This document shows positions 1 through 12,491 of a DNA stretch of 64,000 nt, in pieces (the first letter of the stretch is position 1; each line of letters starts with the position of its first letter). The DNA comes from Kappaphycus alvarezii. Its lineage: Eukaryota; Rhodophyta; Florideophyceae; Gigartinales; Solieriaceae. The translations under genes and the position numbers were made by a program. Under the pieces are notes generated by a model, which was not told the DNA's origin, did not search any database, and saw only the letters and a program-made list of their open reading frames with translations. The stretch spans positions 992,001 through 1,056,000 of the forward strand of contig NADL03000450.1 in the NCBI GenBank assembly GCA_002205965.3, written 5' to 3'.

Positions 1-156
1 CCGTTAGCAGTTGGCAATAGGGACAACCAGTGACTTTCAGAATCGTACTGTGCTGATTCATATCCACTCAACACAATAAACGATCACACTCAAAAGGTCA
101 ACAGAGTAAGATCAACTCTCCTTTGGTTCTGATCGCAAATCAGTCATTAAAGTTTT

Positions 157-1534
157 ATGCCTCAGAAAAAGTCTGCAAATTATCACTACTTGCAACTGGG
201 CCTAGCAGTCGTTCTTCAAGGCCGTTTGAATATCTTGAAGAACCGCACTGCCAAATTGGCATTAAAATCTACCACCAACTGTGACAAAAATGAAGAATTC
301 AGCATTAAAGATATGGCGAAAGAAGTATATGTGCGAAGAAGTGGGTCGGTTAGCAAACTAGGGACGCACCCTGATACTAATCGAATTAGCATTGTGGGCA
401 AGAACCAAGTTCAAGCTACCAGGCGCCCCTCACAAATCAATATTCTCTAGAACTCTTAAGAACCGTCAGCACTTCATGGAAGAGAGTGGCCGTCATATCG
501 TGAAAGCTACAAGGGAAAGAAAGGGAAAATATCATTAAATCAAGGAAACCCTTTTCGCTTGGGTTTGTAATAACGGGTACCGGGCAGGGAAAAGGCTAAG
601 GATAAACTTACTTTCTTGCCGTGCTCAAAAGCTTATGGGACGGAAAAAATAGAGCTATTGATAATTGGAAAGTCTTGGAAGCCTAGACCCTTCAAGAAAA
701 AAACAGGTGCTGAATTATGTTATGATTACTATGCAAATTCAAAGGCCTGGATGACAAGCAATTTTTTTGTGAGAAGCCTGGGCGAAAATTTGTGCTTCTT
801 ATTGACAACTTTAGTGCACATGGTACTTTGGAGACTGTGCCAGAAATTGGAAACGTAAAAGTCATATTTCTGCCTCCTAATACAACATCCAAAATGCAGC
901 CTTTGGATGCGGGAATAATCGCTGCAATGAAGGTGAAGTACCGTAACTACCAGATACAAAGGGCTCTAGACATTACTAATGAAAGCGTAAAAGACATACA
1001 TGAGGTGGACGTGATCTCAGAAATGAGGGCGTTTAAAAGGATTTGGGAAGATCTTCCTAGCGAGTTGACTAGGAACTGCTGTATTCATACAGGACTATTG
1101 GGTTCGTCGGAGTCAATATTTGCGAGAATGGCTATTGACAATCTTCTAAAATCTGAGTGCTAATATTTGAACTCGCATGTACACTCGCTTTTGCCTCCCG
1201 GAAGGAGTATCAGTGTTGCCGATTTAGTGAACCCCGAAGAGGAATCAGACTGCACATATATCTTAACTGAACAGGGATTAATCGAAAAAATATCAACTGC
1301 AGCGAATGAAAACAGTGATGTGGAATTGGAGGAGGATGGGGAAGACGCTGTGCCGCTGCCATCATATTCAGAGCAGCTAAGGATTTTGACGGCTGCCAAG
1401 AGGATTGGGTAATTTCACAACGTCATGGATGGTTCATTTCTGATGGGCTTAAAGACAGTGCAGCTCGCTGTTCGTGCTGACTCTTCGAGCCATACTAGAA
1501 AGGGCACCATTGATTCGTTTTTCGGAAAGGAGTA
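157..1534 (+). mobile_element. Pogo/Tigger-like DNA transposon remnant
   Basis: Decayed cut-and-paste transposase of the pogo/CENP-B (DDE_1) type. The catalytic core is split over several frames. Around 616-780 the translation reads KIELLIIGKSWKPRPFKK and YYANSKAWMTSNFF, the stretch that precedes the second catalytic Asp in this family. LLIDNFSAHG follows at about 795, with FLPPNTTSKMQPLDAGIIAA near 870-930 supplying the third acidic position. The C-terminus GTIDSFFGKE ends at 1534, a typical pogo end. The N-terminal part (157-450) may hold the helix-turn-helix DNA-binding region but is poorly conserved. Frames change at least twice and the first catalytic Asp was not found, so it is dead. 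No terminal inverted repeats were identified. Confidence 0.8.
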
Positions 1535-4500
1535 AATCATTCTAGGACTTGATTCTGATCAACTTCTGGACAGCTCAAGCCAAAGGGCCTCAACAATTAC
1601 CTACAATTTACGGTATGTCGCTTCCTCCTTTGAAGTGCTGTACTGTACTGCATGCGGAAACATCGGCAACCATGTTTACAGTATGGTATGATAAACTACC
1701 GATTGGTGAAAGTTCTCATTAACTGCAACAGAACTCTGTCTACGGCCAAGGTTGCATGTAACGGGCGGCGAATGTAGTGGAGAAACTTGCAGTCATCCAG
1801 TAGTAGTGCCCGCTACCATCTAGATATTTTTACAGTATCCTTTCTGAACAAATATTTCAAAGGCTTGACTTCATTCCGTAATTTGGTCTGAATTTTCGAG
1901 TGCTTCCCCAATTATTATCTTTTCGATTCCTAACATAATTGGAGTACATTTATGGATATTTTTCTTGAACAACCCAGAATTTAATGATATGTTATGCTTT
2001 ACTGTACAGCTAACCTAAATTATTTCTGTTGGGAAGGGCTAATGTTTCTTGAATTTCACTTGTTACATGTATTATTTTCAGCTAAATAATCGTCACTAAT
2101 TTATTTAACGTCTTATTTTCCTACTATCAAAAGATCAGAATGCCATCAACCGTAGTCTCCCACTTTGCATGAATTCATCTTTGGCTGGCGATGTGGTTTT
2201 ATCTCTAACTATTTCTCAGTACATTATCCTCATTTACAGCAAAAAGTTTCTATGGTTTCCACTACAGTCCGACAATACTGATGCCATAAAGTTACTTACT
2301 TACTATATGCTAGGAACTAACCAGAAAACGGCTTTGTTCAGCTGTGAGGAGGACTTTTTCCATTATGTTCAAAAGAATCTCAGAATATGACAAAGGAGGG
2401 TACACGATACAAAAGTACTGTAAGTCCAATTTCAGTCGCGTAAAGAATAGTGTTACATGGCACTTTGTTGAACTGTTTCTCTCCACCACAAAGCTATACA
2501 GGTTAATAAGAATTTCATCCTATCCAAAAGTTTCCCCTTTTTAGAATGAAACAAAAGAACAATCAGGGAAAACGGAATTTCCGGTGGACGAGCAAATTGT
2601 ATACAAAATTTATACTTTTAATGAAGAGGTAAAAACGGACCTTACAATTCATTTATTCTATTGTTAGATCAGGTCAGGGTCCCGTATAGAGGTCCAATGT
2701 TGGGTTGTGGCGTTTTTTTCAGTGAAAATTGCGTAATACTAACCAGATACCATCCATATGCATAAAAAACCCTAAGCACTCAAAATAACAAGTAAAATGT
2801 AGAAAATTGTAGTGATACCTTTCGCGCACTCACCCGTTGGCCCTCGGCAGCCCTCATTTCATTGACCCTCAGCGGTCTCAATTCTAACTGATCATGTACG
2901 TACAGTACCACGGCGGCGGCAACCCTCAGGGACATCTTCCCCATATCCCTCGGATAATAGGGATATCAATAAGTACTGTAGCCAACAGTACGGTAAGCCT
3001 ACACTACAGTATACACCAGCCACACCACCTGATGGTCCCTTCAGCCGGACCAGGCTTGCCCTTCTGGGCCACTACTGTACAGAGCTAGCATCGCACACAA
3101 GCGGTCCCTTCCACAAAATACAACTCAGCCATCGTTACACTCGCATTGCAGCAACTCAAACGTTCCCTCCACCCATACATTTGACAAATCTTAAGTATTG
3201 GGGCCCTAATTTGGAGTGAGTTCCATCAAGAACATCCCGAACGTCGTCGAAGGCTACTGCCTAACTGTATTTTACTTCTTGTAGTGCGATAAGCGTGGGC
3301 AAGAACGGAGTGGTCACAGATTCATTTCCCGCATTGCTTGCGTTATAAATTATCGAAATGGGGCGTCTAAATGTTAAGGGTTGCGATGTTGGTTTCCCCA
3401 ATTCGCGAACTGTCGCTATGACACGGTTTATTACATGAGATAGAACGGCTTCCACGAAAGAAGTGAGCAGGCACTCGCAGCAGACCTACATTTATCACTT
3501 TCTTTTGCGTTACAAATTGATTTTTTTGGCTGGTTACACAAGCACATGTGCACCACAGGCCTCATCAGACAGGGTTCTGTCTCTCCTCGTTGAGTAATAT
3601 GTTTGTTACGGATAGAATAGTTTTTATGAAATTAACGAGGAATATTCAAGCACATGCTGCATTACACTCTAATTAATTCTTCACTTGTGCATCTATTTGA
3701 TTTATCTGTTCTACACTGCGTTTTGATTGAATATGCGACTATTTTTTCTAGAATCAGCAGTGCATGGCACTGTGGCAGCTGTTTTCACAATTTCATGATG
3801 CTTTTTACTATTTCGAATACAGGTATTTGTGTTATCGTTAAGCAGTAGAGTTATTCTTTCACTATGGCATCCGGAAGGGCAGATATGTGTGACATGTATT
3901 TTCCGTCTAAGCAATAGTTTGCTTGCGTTTCGCACGCGAATTCCGCATTTCAGCAGTGTGCGTTACTTTGTTACTTTGCTCCAGCAGGAATCAGTTATGT
4001 GATATGCGTCACTAGAGTACATACAAGAGTCACCTTTACAATAGATCAAGAAAACTGTGGAGAAGAACAAAAGAGACTACACCGTTACACAGACCTCCCA
4101 ACTCTTTTATTGCTTTGTTGGCCCAGAGCCCTAACTCTTACATTGCAGAAACGAATAAGGCCTTCTTCGTTCCAGTTTACTCCTAATTACCCAAGGCTAG
4201 GTCTCTTATTGATTGAAACTTTTCTATCTGTTTATTTGGACCGTGGAGATGGAGGAAAGCAAACAGGTCTATTATTTTCTTGAGAAACCTTCAGAAGATT
4301 TTCACCTCTGCTGTGCACGAACATAAGATGTTCTTGAGTCGAAAGGCTTCCCATGCATGATTTCAGAGGACGCGCTTGGATGTCATGGGGAAATTTCGTG
4401 GGTAGGGCGGCAGAATGTGGCTGTGGAACGCCCAGTGCTCATTCAGGGGCTTACTAAATGATCACTACGCCTCTACCTGTCAGCGAAGAAGAACACATAC

Positions 4501-5149
4501 ATTATGTGGAGGATGATATGTACTAAACTTGCACCTGAGAGGAAAAAATCTAGAATGGGATCTATTTCAGATACAGTATCTGAACTTGCAAGATATTTTA
4601 GCAGTATCGGAATTTGAGAGATATTTTCAATTTGGATGAGTGCTGCAAATTCATGGGTTGATTTTTTAATTTATGAAACGCTGGCATTAATAGATATCAG
4701 TACACGCCAGAATTCTGGTAGATAGAAAGAGTGGTTCGGAAAAAGTCTATATAATGGCCACATCAGTTCCCACCCCTTACCGATGGGTGGCGGGAATGGG
4801 TACCCACCTATATATTTACCTTAAAGAAACATCTTCTACCAGTCTCTCTCGTTCACCTGATTCCCTTAAATTCATTTTATGGTTATTCGTATGTTTTTTT
4901 GGGACTGTAGAGCTATCAGAAAGGTCTTTATAAGCTGAGTCAACTGCTTCCTCTTGAGTAAGTCAAGCAAGTTTGCAGACAACTTTAAGTCAAGTCCCAA
5001 GTAGATAGGAAGTTGAGAGTCAAATTCAGACCCAAGAATCGTTTTTCTTACGCTGGTCACAGAGCATACGTGGTATACTCTGTCCCTTCTGTACTCGCTT
5101 GTAGCCGTCTCAACTGTCGTCCTTACCTACCTCTCTATCTTCTCTCACC
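1535..5149. other. Gene-free AT-rich intergenic stretch
   Basis: No recognisable gene or RNA. Short open frames are present on both strands, none longer than about 95 codons and none with a recognisable motif. Isolated copies of the TACTGTAC-type pentamer motif occur near 1643-1690 and 2892-3080. The part from about 4680 to 5100 lies just upstream of the copia remnant and could hold its 5' LTR, but no second copy was found to prove this. Confidence 0.5.
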
Positions 5150-6670
5150 TATACCACGGTAGCACTTTTGTCGCTTGTAACACCTCCTTCTTGGGGAAAC
5201 TGGTTCTGAATATCTCTTCTACCGACGATTTACCCCTATCAGAGGAGATTGCGAGACCGCTACGCCGCACCGACGACTGCAACCAGAGTGCAGTTGCAAG
5301 CACGCCTACCGCAGATGGCCTGCAGAGGCGAATCGATGTAGGACCATATCGGTAGCTTTGAAACATTTTTAATCGCCTCAAAGATTTGTCCAATCTCCTC
5401 AAAGATTTGTTTAGTTGTATTGTTGATGAACTACAGGTAGAACTGTTCCTGGCCTCATTTGGAGAAAAGAAGTCATCACCATTTCGGCACGTGGTCGCCT
5501 CTTTGCAGGCTAAACAGGATGGGGTGAGAGGGGAACAGGCCACGTCTGCATTGCTCCAAGATTATAAGAGACAAGTAGTGCGGGCGGGGAGCCAGAGGAA
5601 AATGAAAGCCCTTTCACCTGGACAGGCGTTGACTGCTGGAAACAGGTGGAAATGCCGGTCTTGGCCGAACAGAAAACAAAGTTACACAGAGAGCCGCCGA
5701 TGCTTTTAGAGCCGCCGATGCTTTCATTTTAACAGGGTTGGGAACCTAAAACATGACTGTCCGTATCAACATACCCGCAGATCCCACGAAGGGGGCAGAG
5801 ATTCAGAGGGATATTCGATTAGAGATACTGCCTAGCCGGCTTGACTTCTTACAGCCAGAGAATTTAAGGTTGAAAATGAAAGAGAGTTGAGGAGTAAAGC
5901 TCTGTGTCGTGCCTCAGACTGCACTAATCAGTCTTACATAGATAAGCTAGGACCATACGGCCGTGAGTCGGGCAAATATAGCTCTGCTTATTATCACGCT
6001 GTGGTTGTCAAGAAAATGGGTGCCCGTCCTGATGACCTTTTCTTACTAGACTCCGGTGCCTCTGATGACATGGTTTGGTGGCTCCATCAGAAAGAAAAGA
6101 TCCCGGAGAAGCAGATCATACTTGGTGATGGAAGGAGTATACGAGCGACGCACAAGGGCACCCTGTCTCTGTGCATTCTAGTTGGAAGCGAGCCAAATAA
6201 CCGGATGCTGAAGGTAAGTAGCGTATTATATATTACCCGGCTGCACTGCAATTTGCTTTTGTGCTCTAAACTGGGTATCACATCAAATTAGGCAAGGACT
6301 ACTGCAACGGTACAACCTACGGGGATAGACAGTTTGTCGGGGAAAATTTGTCCTTTAATTACGAGATACGAGCAGTACCAATCGGTCCGAATTGTGACAC
6401 CGGCTTCGGCTATGCTTTAGCATGCGATAAGAGGGGATAAAACCGAAAAAGGCCACTCAGTTATCAAGTTTTGGCATGACTGCCTCGGACATGCGCACCA
6501 AGAGCGTATTCGAAATCTTTTCAGAAAGGGGGCTGTTACAGCCAACGATGAGACAGCGAAAAGATGCCAAGCCAATCCGTGCTCCAGCTGCTCCAAGGGG
6601 AAACAGAAGAGACAGACACACCGTACCAATCATCATCGCGTGATATCTAAAGGGAACCAAGTGGCTTAAG
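5150..6670 (+). mobile_element. Ty1/copia retrotransposon fossil (gag-PR-GAG_pre-integrase)
   Basis: Fossil of a Ty1/copia element. The protease region reads LFLLDSGASDDMV near 6040-6075, then LGDGRSIRATHKGTLSL and VLYITRLHCNLLLCSKL, the usual copia protease landscape. About 200 bp further on, FWHDCLGHAHQERIRNLFRK and PCSSCSKGKQKRQTHR at about 6466-6640 are the GAG_pre-integrase zinc-binding module before the integrase core. The part upstream (5150-5710) is probably gag but carries no diagnostic motif. It is broken in several places and no integrase core, RT or paired LTRs were seen. It looks old. Confidence 0.75.
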
Positions 6671-7289
6671 ATTTCTACCTTGTGCTGTACAAAACCAATT
6701 TCTGTAACACCGTTAAATGGGGGCGCAGAGGTGGGTTTATTATGGGAATTGCTAAGGCTTAGGACTGGTGTGTGGAGATTGCAGTTGTGCAACTGAGGAG
6801 AGGAGGACAGACAAGTTGGTAGCTTTTATAGTTGTGGAGAGACCAGACAACAGACAAACCGACTACCAAGGGACCATCAGCGCGGCATGCCGATGAAGGA
6901 GCGTCCCTACGGAGGAATGCGCCATAGCTTTTTTCAAAACACCTTCCGCCTTTCGCCAGCCCTATTTCAACGGAGAATACGCTCGGATGCCATCCCAAGA
7001 TAAATGGGGCTCCCAGATGCTAGCACTACCACCGGGGGATTCTTTCTTAGATGCAAATATCTCCCTCCATTCTCAATCCAGCATCCGTCCAGCGCAATGA
7101 CGTAGATTATCAAATGCTAGCCCTCGAAGAACAATGGGGGGAAACTTTGGGTAGTATAATATTTGGAAGGAGGGTTATTTCCTGAAGTAAGACCAGATGT
7201 TCCATTAGGTATTAAGCCGAGTGGGTGTAAGCTTACACACTGGGACGTTAGCAGCGTGCCCGGATCCCCTGGAAAAAGGGCTGCAGACA
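6671..7289. other. No supported gene
   Basis: Short frames only. This may be the decayed continuation of the upstream copia fossil, but no integrase or RT motif can be read. Confidence 0.4.
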
Positions 7290-7470
7290 GCCATCAGGCA
7301 GGCAGCACTGGACATTGATGCCTGTCCAGCGTGCCAATGAGTGAGAACCTCTTTAACCTTTCCATATGTCTCCATTGTCCCAACTGCCACATGGCGTGCG
7401 ACGTCGCTTAAAACAATGCGATTTGCAAATCCGAGCACCATTTTGTTAATGCACAAATGTCCTTTGATCA
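7290..7470. repeat. R1 repeat, copy c (most diverged)
   Basis: This stretch resembles two other places in the window, 33690-33975 and 39608-39850. Shared landmarks are GCAGCGTGCC, then CTAACCTTTCC or close to it, then a GGCCACGTTCG-like block. Read on the minus strand, all three give variants of YGKVRAVL, then a His-Ala-rich stretch, then NAAC or SAAC. The family and coding strand are unknown. Confidence 0.45.
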
Positions 7471-8066
7471 ACCTTTACGCAACGCGGTTGTCTGCTGAAC
7501 AAGTGCGCAGTTCTTTGCAGTGGTAAACTGGCAACTGCGCAAGGACAGTTGCAGTGTACTGTACGGTACATCCTTGAGTATTGCGGTAGGTTTCAGACGT
7601 TCAGTATAATGCCCCTGTTTAAAAAGCTTCATTGCGCAATTAATCTGTTTTGACGATGTTTTCTGCGCTCGGTAACCAGATAAATCGCAAGAGTTTTAGG
7701 TGGGGGGTACGTCACAAAGGAAACACCGAGTTTAGAGAGAAGAGATTGACAGGATCGAAATGAGTCTTTCTAGGTCGACCAAAAGCCGTTCGAAAGCCGT
7801 GCCTCCCTCCTTTTGAGTCAACTGAACTTTTCATCTGACATTTCGAATACTTCCACACAGTCCCCCATCTCTGTTGCATGTGATGATTGCCAGCCTCCAA
7901 GTTATCAACAGTGGCTGACGGGAAGGGTAATCACGTTGTCAGGGAAATCCACGTGCGTATGGATCATCCTAAATGCATGAACTGCATGCGAGGATGAAGT
8001 GGCCAGATTCGTCGAATATATGCATGGAATGCTTTTATGAGGCGTCTGCGATTTGCGCATAGTCAG
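7471..8066. other. Intergenic region, no gene seen
   Basis: The 3' flank of the signal peptide peptidase gene. A single GTACTGTACGGTACA motif lies near 7556. Nothing else was recognised. Confidence 0.5.
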
Positions 8067-9194
8067 CTATGCTAACAATGCCTCTCCCTCTCCCTTTTTC
8101 ACTCCTTGTTCTTCGCCCTCTGCTCCAACTTGGTTGTCATTTGCGGCCCTGGTCTCCCCTTCAGTTCTCCAATTTCCATCCCACAACCGAGGTAATTGGT
8201 CTCTTCTCCTAGCCAATACAATGGTAGGGATAACGACCATGGGGACAATGTACAACAAGGCCGGTTGGGCCGCTTGAAACATAAAACTAAAACAGAAGCT
8301 TGCCAGCAGTCCAACAGCATACGCGATTACGGCCTGAACAAAGTAGCCCCTCCCCAGGGAGACGCCGGCGCGATGGCGCAGATCGAATTCAAGTAGATAG
8401 ACGAGCAAAATCTCGGGCAAGATGATGTCACCCAAGCCAAGAATGGTTTGGTGAGAGTCGCCGGCGGGGAAGATGAGCTTTGCGGGGAGGGCGAGGTTCT
8501 TGACGGGGGTGAAAGGGAGGTGGAGAAAGGACGCGACGGCGGAGGCAGGATTGGTAGGTGTGGAGGTGGCAACCTCGACCATAACGTTGCGACCAAAGAT
8601 AAACTCGGAGAAGAAGACAAAGAAAATGTCATAGGCGAAGAGACCGGTGAAAAGAATGACGGTGACCTTGAGGGAGGGGACTCTGCAAAGGGAGGCGAAC
8701 AGGACACATAGGGCGATGCCTATGAGGTTGTTGGAGAGCCAATGGCCGGAAAAGAGCCAGGTGAGAAGGACAAAGGTGGAGCAGAGACAGGAAATGGCGG
8801 GCTCGATAACCGACGCGGACAGGGATACAAAGAGAGGAAGGGAACGGAGATACTTGGAGAGTAGTTGAGATAGAGGCCAGAAGAGGAAAAGAAGAGAGAA
8901 GAAGCCAGAGATGGCGGAAAGGGCGGTGAGTATGGCACCGACGGAACGTATGAAGAAGAAGAGGAGGACGATAGAAAGGGTGGCTATGAGGGGAAAGGCG
9001 AGGGCGAGGGGACCCTCAAGGATGCGGGAATTGTCTTCGATGAGGGTGGAGGGAAGGGAGGTGGGTCGGGATGTTGACGACGTGGGCTTGAAGAGGGGCT
9101 CATTGGCGCGATAGGCGGCATAGGCGGCGGTGCCGAGCGCGGTGAAAAGGGTCTCGTAGGTTGTTATATCGGTGACTAGCTTGAGAGCGGACAT
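8067..9194 (-). CDS. Signal peptide peptidase (intramembrane aspartyl protease)
   Basis: Encodes a 375-residue multipass protein of the signal peptide peptidase family (presenilin-type, MEROPS A22B). These ER-membrane enzymes cleave leftover signal peptides and other type II membrane segments inside the bilayer. All three signature motifs are present. The first catalytic Asp is in FAYDIFFVFF (Tyr188-Asp189), the second in LGLGDIILPE (Gly253-Asp256), and the QPAL motif is at 310-313. About eight or nine hydrophobic segments lie between residues 10 and 330, followed by a charged, probably cytosolic tail. The start was taken at MSALKLV because the 79 extra upstream codons are Pro/Ser/His-rich and contain no membrane segment. 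There is no intron and no frame break. It is divergent from the S13 gene and could share its promoter region. Confidence 0.93.
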   Translation of the reverse strand: MSALKLVTDITTYETLFTALGTAAYAAYRANEPLFKPTSSTSRPTSLPSTLIEDNSRILEGPLALAFPLIATLSIVLLFFFIRSVGAILTALSAISGFFSLLFLFWPLSQLLSKYLRSLPLFVSLSASVIEPAISCLCSTFVLLTWLFSGHWLSNNLIGIALCVLFASLCRVPSLKVTVILFTGLFAYDIFFVFFSEFIFGRNVMVEVATSTPTNPASAVASFLHLPFTPVKNLALPAKLIFPAGDSHQTILGLGDIILPEILLVYLLEFDLRHRAGVSLGRGYFVQAVIAYAVGLLASFCFSFMFQAAQPALLYIVPMVVIPTIVLARRRDQLPRLWDGNWRTEGETRAANDNQVGAEGEEQGVKKGEGEALLA

Positions 9195-9920
9195 GGTGAA
9201 GGTGTGAATGGAGGTATGTGTCGCGTGGGAGAGTTGACGCTGTCGATGTCGTGGAGACTTGGGTTGAACTGCTGCGATGATGGAGACGGTTGGGTCGGGG
9301 ATTCGATTGCTTTGCGGTGCGTGATTCGATGGACATGTGGTTGTACAGTACTGTGCAGTACAGTTGCTGTGGAATGGTGAAATGGTGAAATGGCGAAAAC
9401 AGAGTCCCCGAGGATGGCTTTCCGAATCCAAAGTACAATTGCAAGTTCTACCATACTGTACAGTATAGTAGTTTGTCGGAGACAGTCCGCTGCTGTGCAG
9501 TACAGTATCAATTCAATTCATTACAGTAGGTTCTTACAGTAAATGGACCAGTACAGTACAGTACAGTACATGTTGTGAATCAGTCGCGACTAATTACTTT
9601 GGTATGTTTTGTATCTTGTCATTGCTGTCACCATTCTGTGGCCCTCTACCAAGCCAATTACCGCACGCACTATCGCCAAACGACAACAGGGCTATTTCTC
9701 AAAATAATTTTTCAATTACAACTTCCAGTCTCAAATGATAAAGCCTAGCCCGCCGTGAAAGACGCCGTCGAGAAAAAAACAACTCCATGCTTGATTTCTC
9801 GCCACCCCACCTCCACCATTCCCATCTCCGCCAAACCACCGGAAAGCCCACTCCACCCTTCACAACACTAGCTTCGATTGATCCTCAGATCCCGGCGACT
9901 ACCACCACAACCGCTTCACC
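9195..9920. promoter_or_regulatory. Divergent promoter region between SPP (-) and RPS13 (+)
   Basis: Seven hundred bases separate two divergent start codons. The region holds a cluster of GTAC-centred pentamer repeats: around 9343-9362, 9453-9470 and 9500, and a short tandem run of AGTAC units at about 9551-9570. The stretch just before the S13 start (9780-9920) is rich in C and A, as expected for a 5' leader. No TATA box was identified with confidence. Confidence 0.5.
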
Positions 9921-10695
9921 ATGGGTCGCATGCACAGCAAAGGGTAAGTTGAGCCCCCCTCCCCCGATTCCACACCCCACCTCGCCATCCCACCATTGGC
10001 CATCTCAACCTCGCACATCTCTCATCCTCCAGCCATCCACCGCGCACCGCACCGCTCCCGACAAGCAATCTTTGCCAAACTGCCCTCCGCATTCGCCTTC
10101 CTCTCGTCGCATAGGGAGCGTGTATTGCACACGGGCAAAAGTTCATCCCATGTGCCTGTCAAATCACAGCCGTATTACGCCTGTTGACACATGAATCCAA
10201 GCTGCAGTACTGACTCATCCTCGTGCTCGCGGTGTCATGTGAATTCCGTTTGTTTCCTGTCGCGCCTGATATAGAAAGGGTATCTCAAAGGCCTCGTTGC
10301 CTTATAAACGAAATCCCCCAACTTGGTTGAAGACTTCTGCCGATGAAGTCACCGACCAGATTTGCAAGCTTGCGAAGAAGGGTTTGGTTCCGTCGCAGAT
10401 TGGCGTGTATCTTCGAGATTCCCAGGGTATTACCCAGGTGCGTGCTGTTACCGGAAACAAGATTTTGCGCATCCTAAAGTCCAAGGGGCTCGCCCCGGAA
10501 CTACCAGAGGATTTGTACATGCTTATCAAGAAGGCAGTCGCCGTGCGTAAGCATCTGGACCGCAATAGGAAGGATAAGGATGCAAAGTTTAGACTCATTC
10601 TCATTGAGAGTCGTATCCATCGCTTGGCTAGGTATTACAAGCGTACCAAGCGCATCCCGGCAAACTGGAAGTATGGTCAGACTGTCATCAATTAA
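9921..10695 (+). CDS. RPS13: 40S ribosomal protein S13 (uS15)
   Basis: Cytosolic small-subunit ribosomal protein S13 (uS15 family), 147 residues, in two exons. Exon 1 (9921-9943) encodes MGRMHSK and two bases of the next codon. The intron 9944-10274 starts GTAAGT and ends AG. Exon 2 runs from 10275 to 10695. Splicing restores the hallmark start [20 protein letters not shown]. The body keeps the family blocks [49 protein letters not shown] and [20 protein letters not shown]. The C-terminus ends [10 protein letters not shown]. It lacks the longer Ser/Thr-Ala-rich ending with a final Leu-Val-Ala common in animals and plants, so the tail is lineage-specific or shortened. The intron directly after the seventh codon is a common layout for ribosomal protein genes. 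Confidence 0.97.
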
Positions 10696-12491
10696 ATTGC
10701 TTGCCGTCTGTCTAGAGAGGCGCCTGACCTACCTTTTCGCCAGCGTGTTGTTTTGAGGTTGGTTGGTTGCGACGCATGCTCAAATCGTCATGTAGTGTGT
10801 TTCATGTGTGCGTGCCGTTCGTAGTCCTGTGTCGCGGAGACTGCAGCAGCACATCTTGAGGTCTAGAGCGGATGCGTCCCTTTTCACGTTTTTCATCGGA
10901 TCAACGTCCCTCCATACTACGTGCCTGTGCGCTCCTGATGGAATGGGGTGATGGAACTACATCCGGGTGTCGTGACCGTTGGCAGCGCCGAGGGATGCAT
11001 CGTTCCCGTAGACTCGGATTACTACGCTGCAGTGGGTGGCGCCTGCAAAGCGTCGTTTTTATGGCTGGTAAATCGCACTCGACTGCTTTGCAAAACGCGT
11101 TGTTCAAGTAAATTGTGGCTGTATTGGCGTGAAGCAGTAGCTTTTCATATTGTTATTCTGTTCGCATTGATAAAGCGGTTAGGATCTACCTCAACCCTTG
11201 ATGTTCTTTCCATTCAAAGCATAGCAACCCTGCTACCATAGTTCGTCCCGGATGTCCCTTCTCCACAAGATTACAACTGAGACGTTACCTCCGTACCCCG
11301 CAACTTTGGCCGTCCCTGGCTCCTTCCCTAGTTACCCGAGGGTCAAGCGTGGAAGGCTGCATTCAATGGCTTGCACAGGCCAATCTGCCTTGCGTAACTC
11401 CAGTGCGGTACAGGTACAGACTCGGTCATGCGCTCCACTCCCCTCATTGCCGATTAAATAGCCACTGTCCCGCACGTTGTTGTGTCGACTTTCCCCAAAC
11501 TCCAAAAAGGCCTTAATCCAGTCTTAAGATACAACGCGGACAAAGTGAGACGTTCGTCGCAAGTACCAATGGCACGACTGTACTGCTAGAGCTGAGGTTC
11601 GCGTCGCAAGGGAACGTTCCAAGGGAAGCAAAAACTTCTATCGGGTTGTGTAGCTATAACAGGCGTAAATGAAGATCACGCTGATCCGTACGTCCTTACG
11701 AGATGTCATGCGCGAAACGAAACGCCAAAATCGTAGGTCGCCTAGATACTGAAATACCCTGAGCTTGTGCAGACGCATACCCTGACCCGTCGATTGACAA
11801 ACTTTTGACGTTTTCAAGTTTGGACCCTTCACTGTTTTGCAATGCCTATATTGTTAATTGCATCACGGTTAGTCCAATACTTGTGACAATGGCTTTTCCC
11901 GTCAAGGTCCGTCTTTTGGGCGCCCCGAGGACGATCACTATAGTTGACCCCAATGCCTTTAAGGCGGTTTATAGGTGGTACAAATATGTTCTTACTTGTG
12001 GAAGATTTGGTCGTTGCAACCTGGCCTGCACTATTGATATGTCCTGAAATGTTTCCTGCCTGGCTTTCATATCTCTGAATGGGAATACGGAGAAAAGTTG
12101 AGACAATTCGCGTTCCAAGTTGGAGCCGTTTCGCGGGCTTTTGTCAAACAAGAAAGCAATCTCCTGCGCCGTCGCGGTTTACACGCTGTAACGCTAAGAA
12201 TGCATGTCTATACACGGCACGGAACCAAAAGTCGGACCAGTTCAAGTCCTCAATGATCTCAGACCAAACTCCTGAAACATACTACGATGGTACACTCGCT
12301 TGCTTTTCAAAGCTCAGTCCTCGAAACAAATTTTTGGTTCCCATCTTCCTTTGGCCTTTATTGCCACCACTTATTTGTTCCTCAGTATTGCTCCACGCGC
12401 TCAGAATCCACGGCCAATTTTGTCCTGAAATAAGTCACCCTTTCCCGCAATCCTAAACGGCGACACGAAAGACATATCTCCTACAAGGCCC
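10696..12491. other. Intergenic region, no supported gene
   Basis: Several open frames of 60-125 codons are present on both strands, but none has a recognisable domain, good start context or repeat partner. No RNA gene was seen. It separates the 3' ends of RPS13 and CBP20 copy 1. Confidence 0.45.

Noticed and set aside
4680-5149. 5' LTR of the copia fossil at 5150-6670
   Set aside because: The position and a TATATAATGG-like box are suggestive, but no second copy exists in the window to define an LTR.
8448-8711. Gly/Glu-rich plus-strand frame
   Set aside because: Antisense shadow of the signal peptide peptidase gene.
9195-9431. Upstream in-frame extension of the SPP gene by 79 codons
   Set aside because: The extension is low in complexity, covers promoter-like pentamer DNA and adds no domain. 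The internal Met at 9194 gives the usual family start.
9787-10194. 135-codon plus-strand frame
   Set aside because: It covers the leader, first exon and intron of RPS13 in a wrong frame. The splice junctions and conserved S13 start explain the region.
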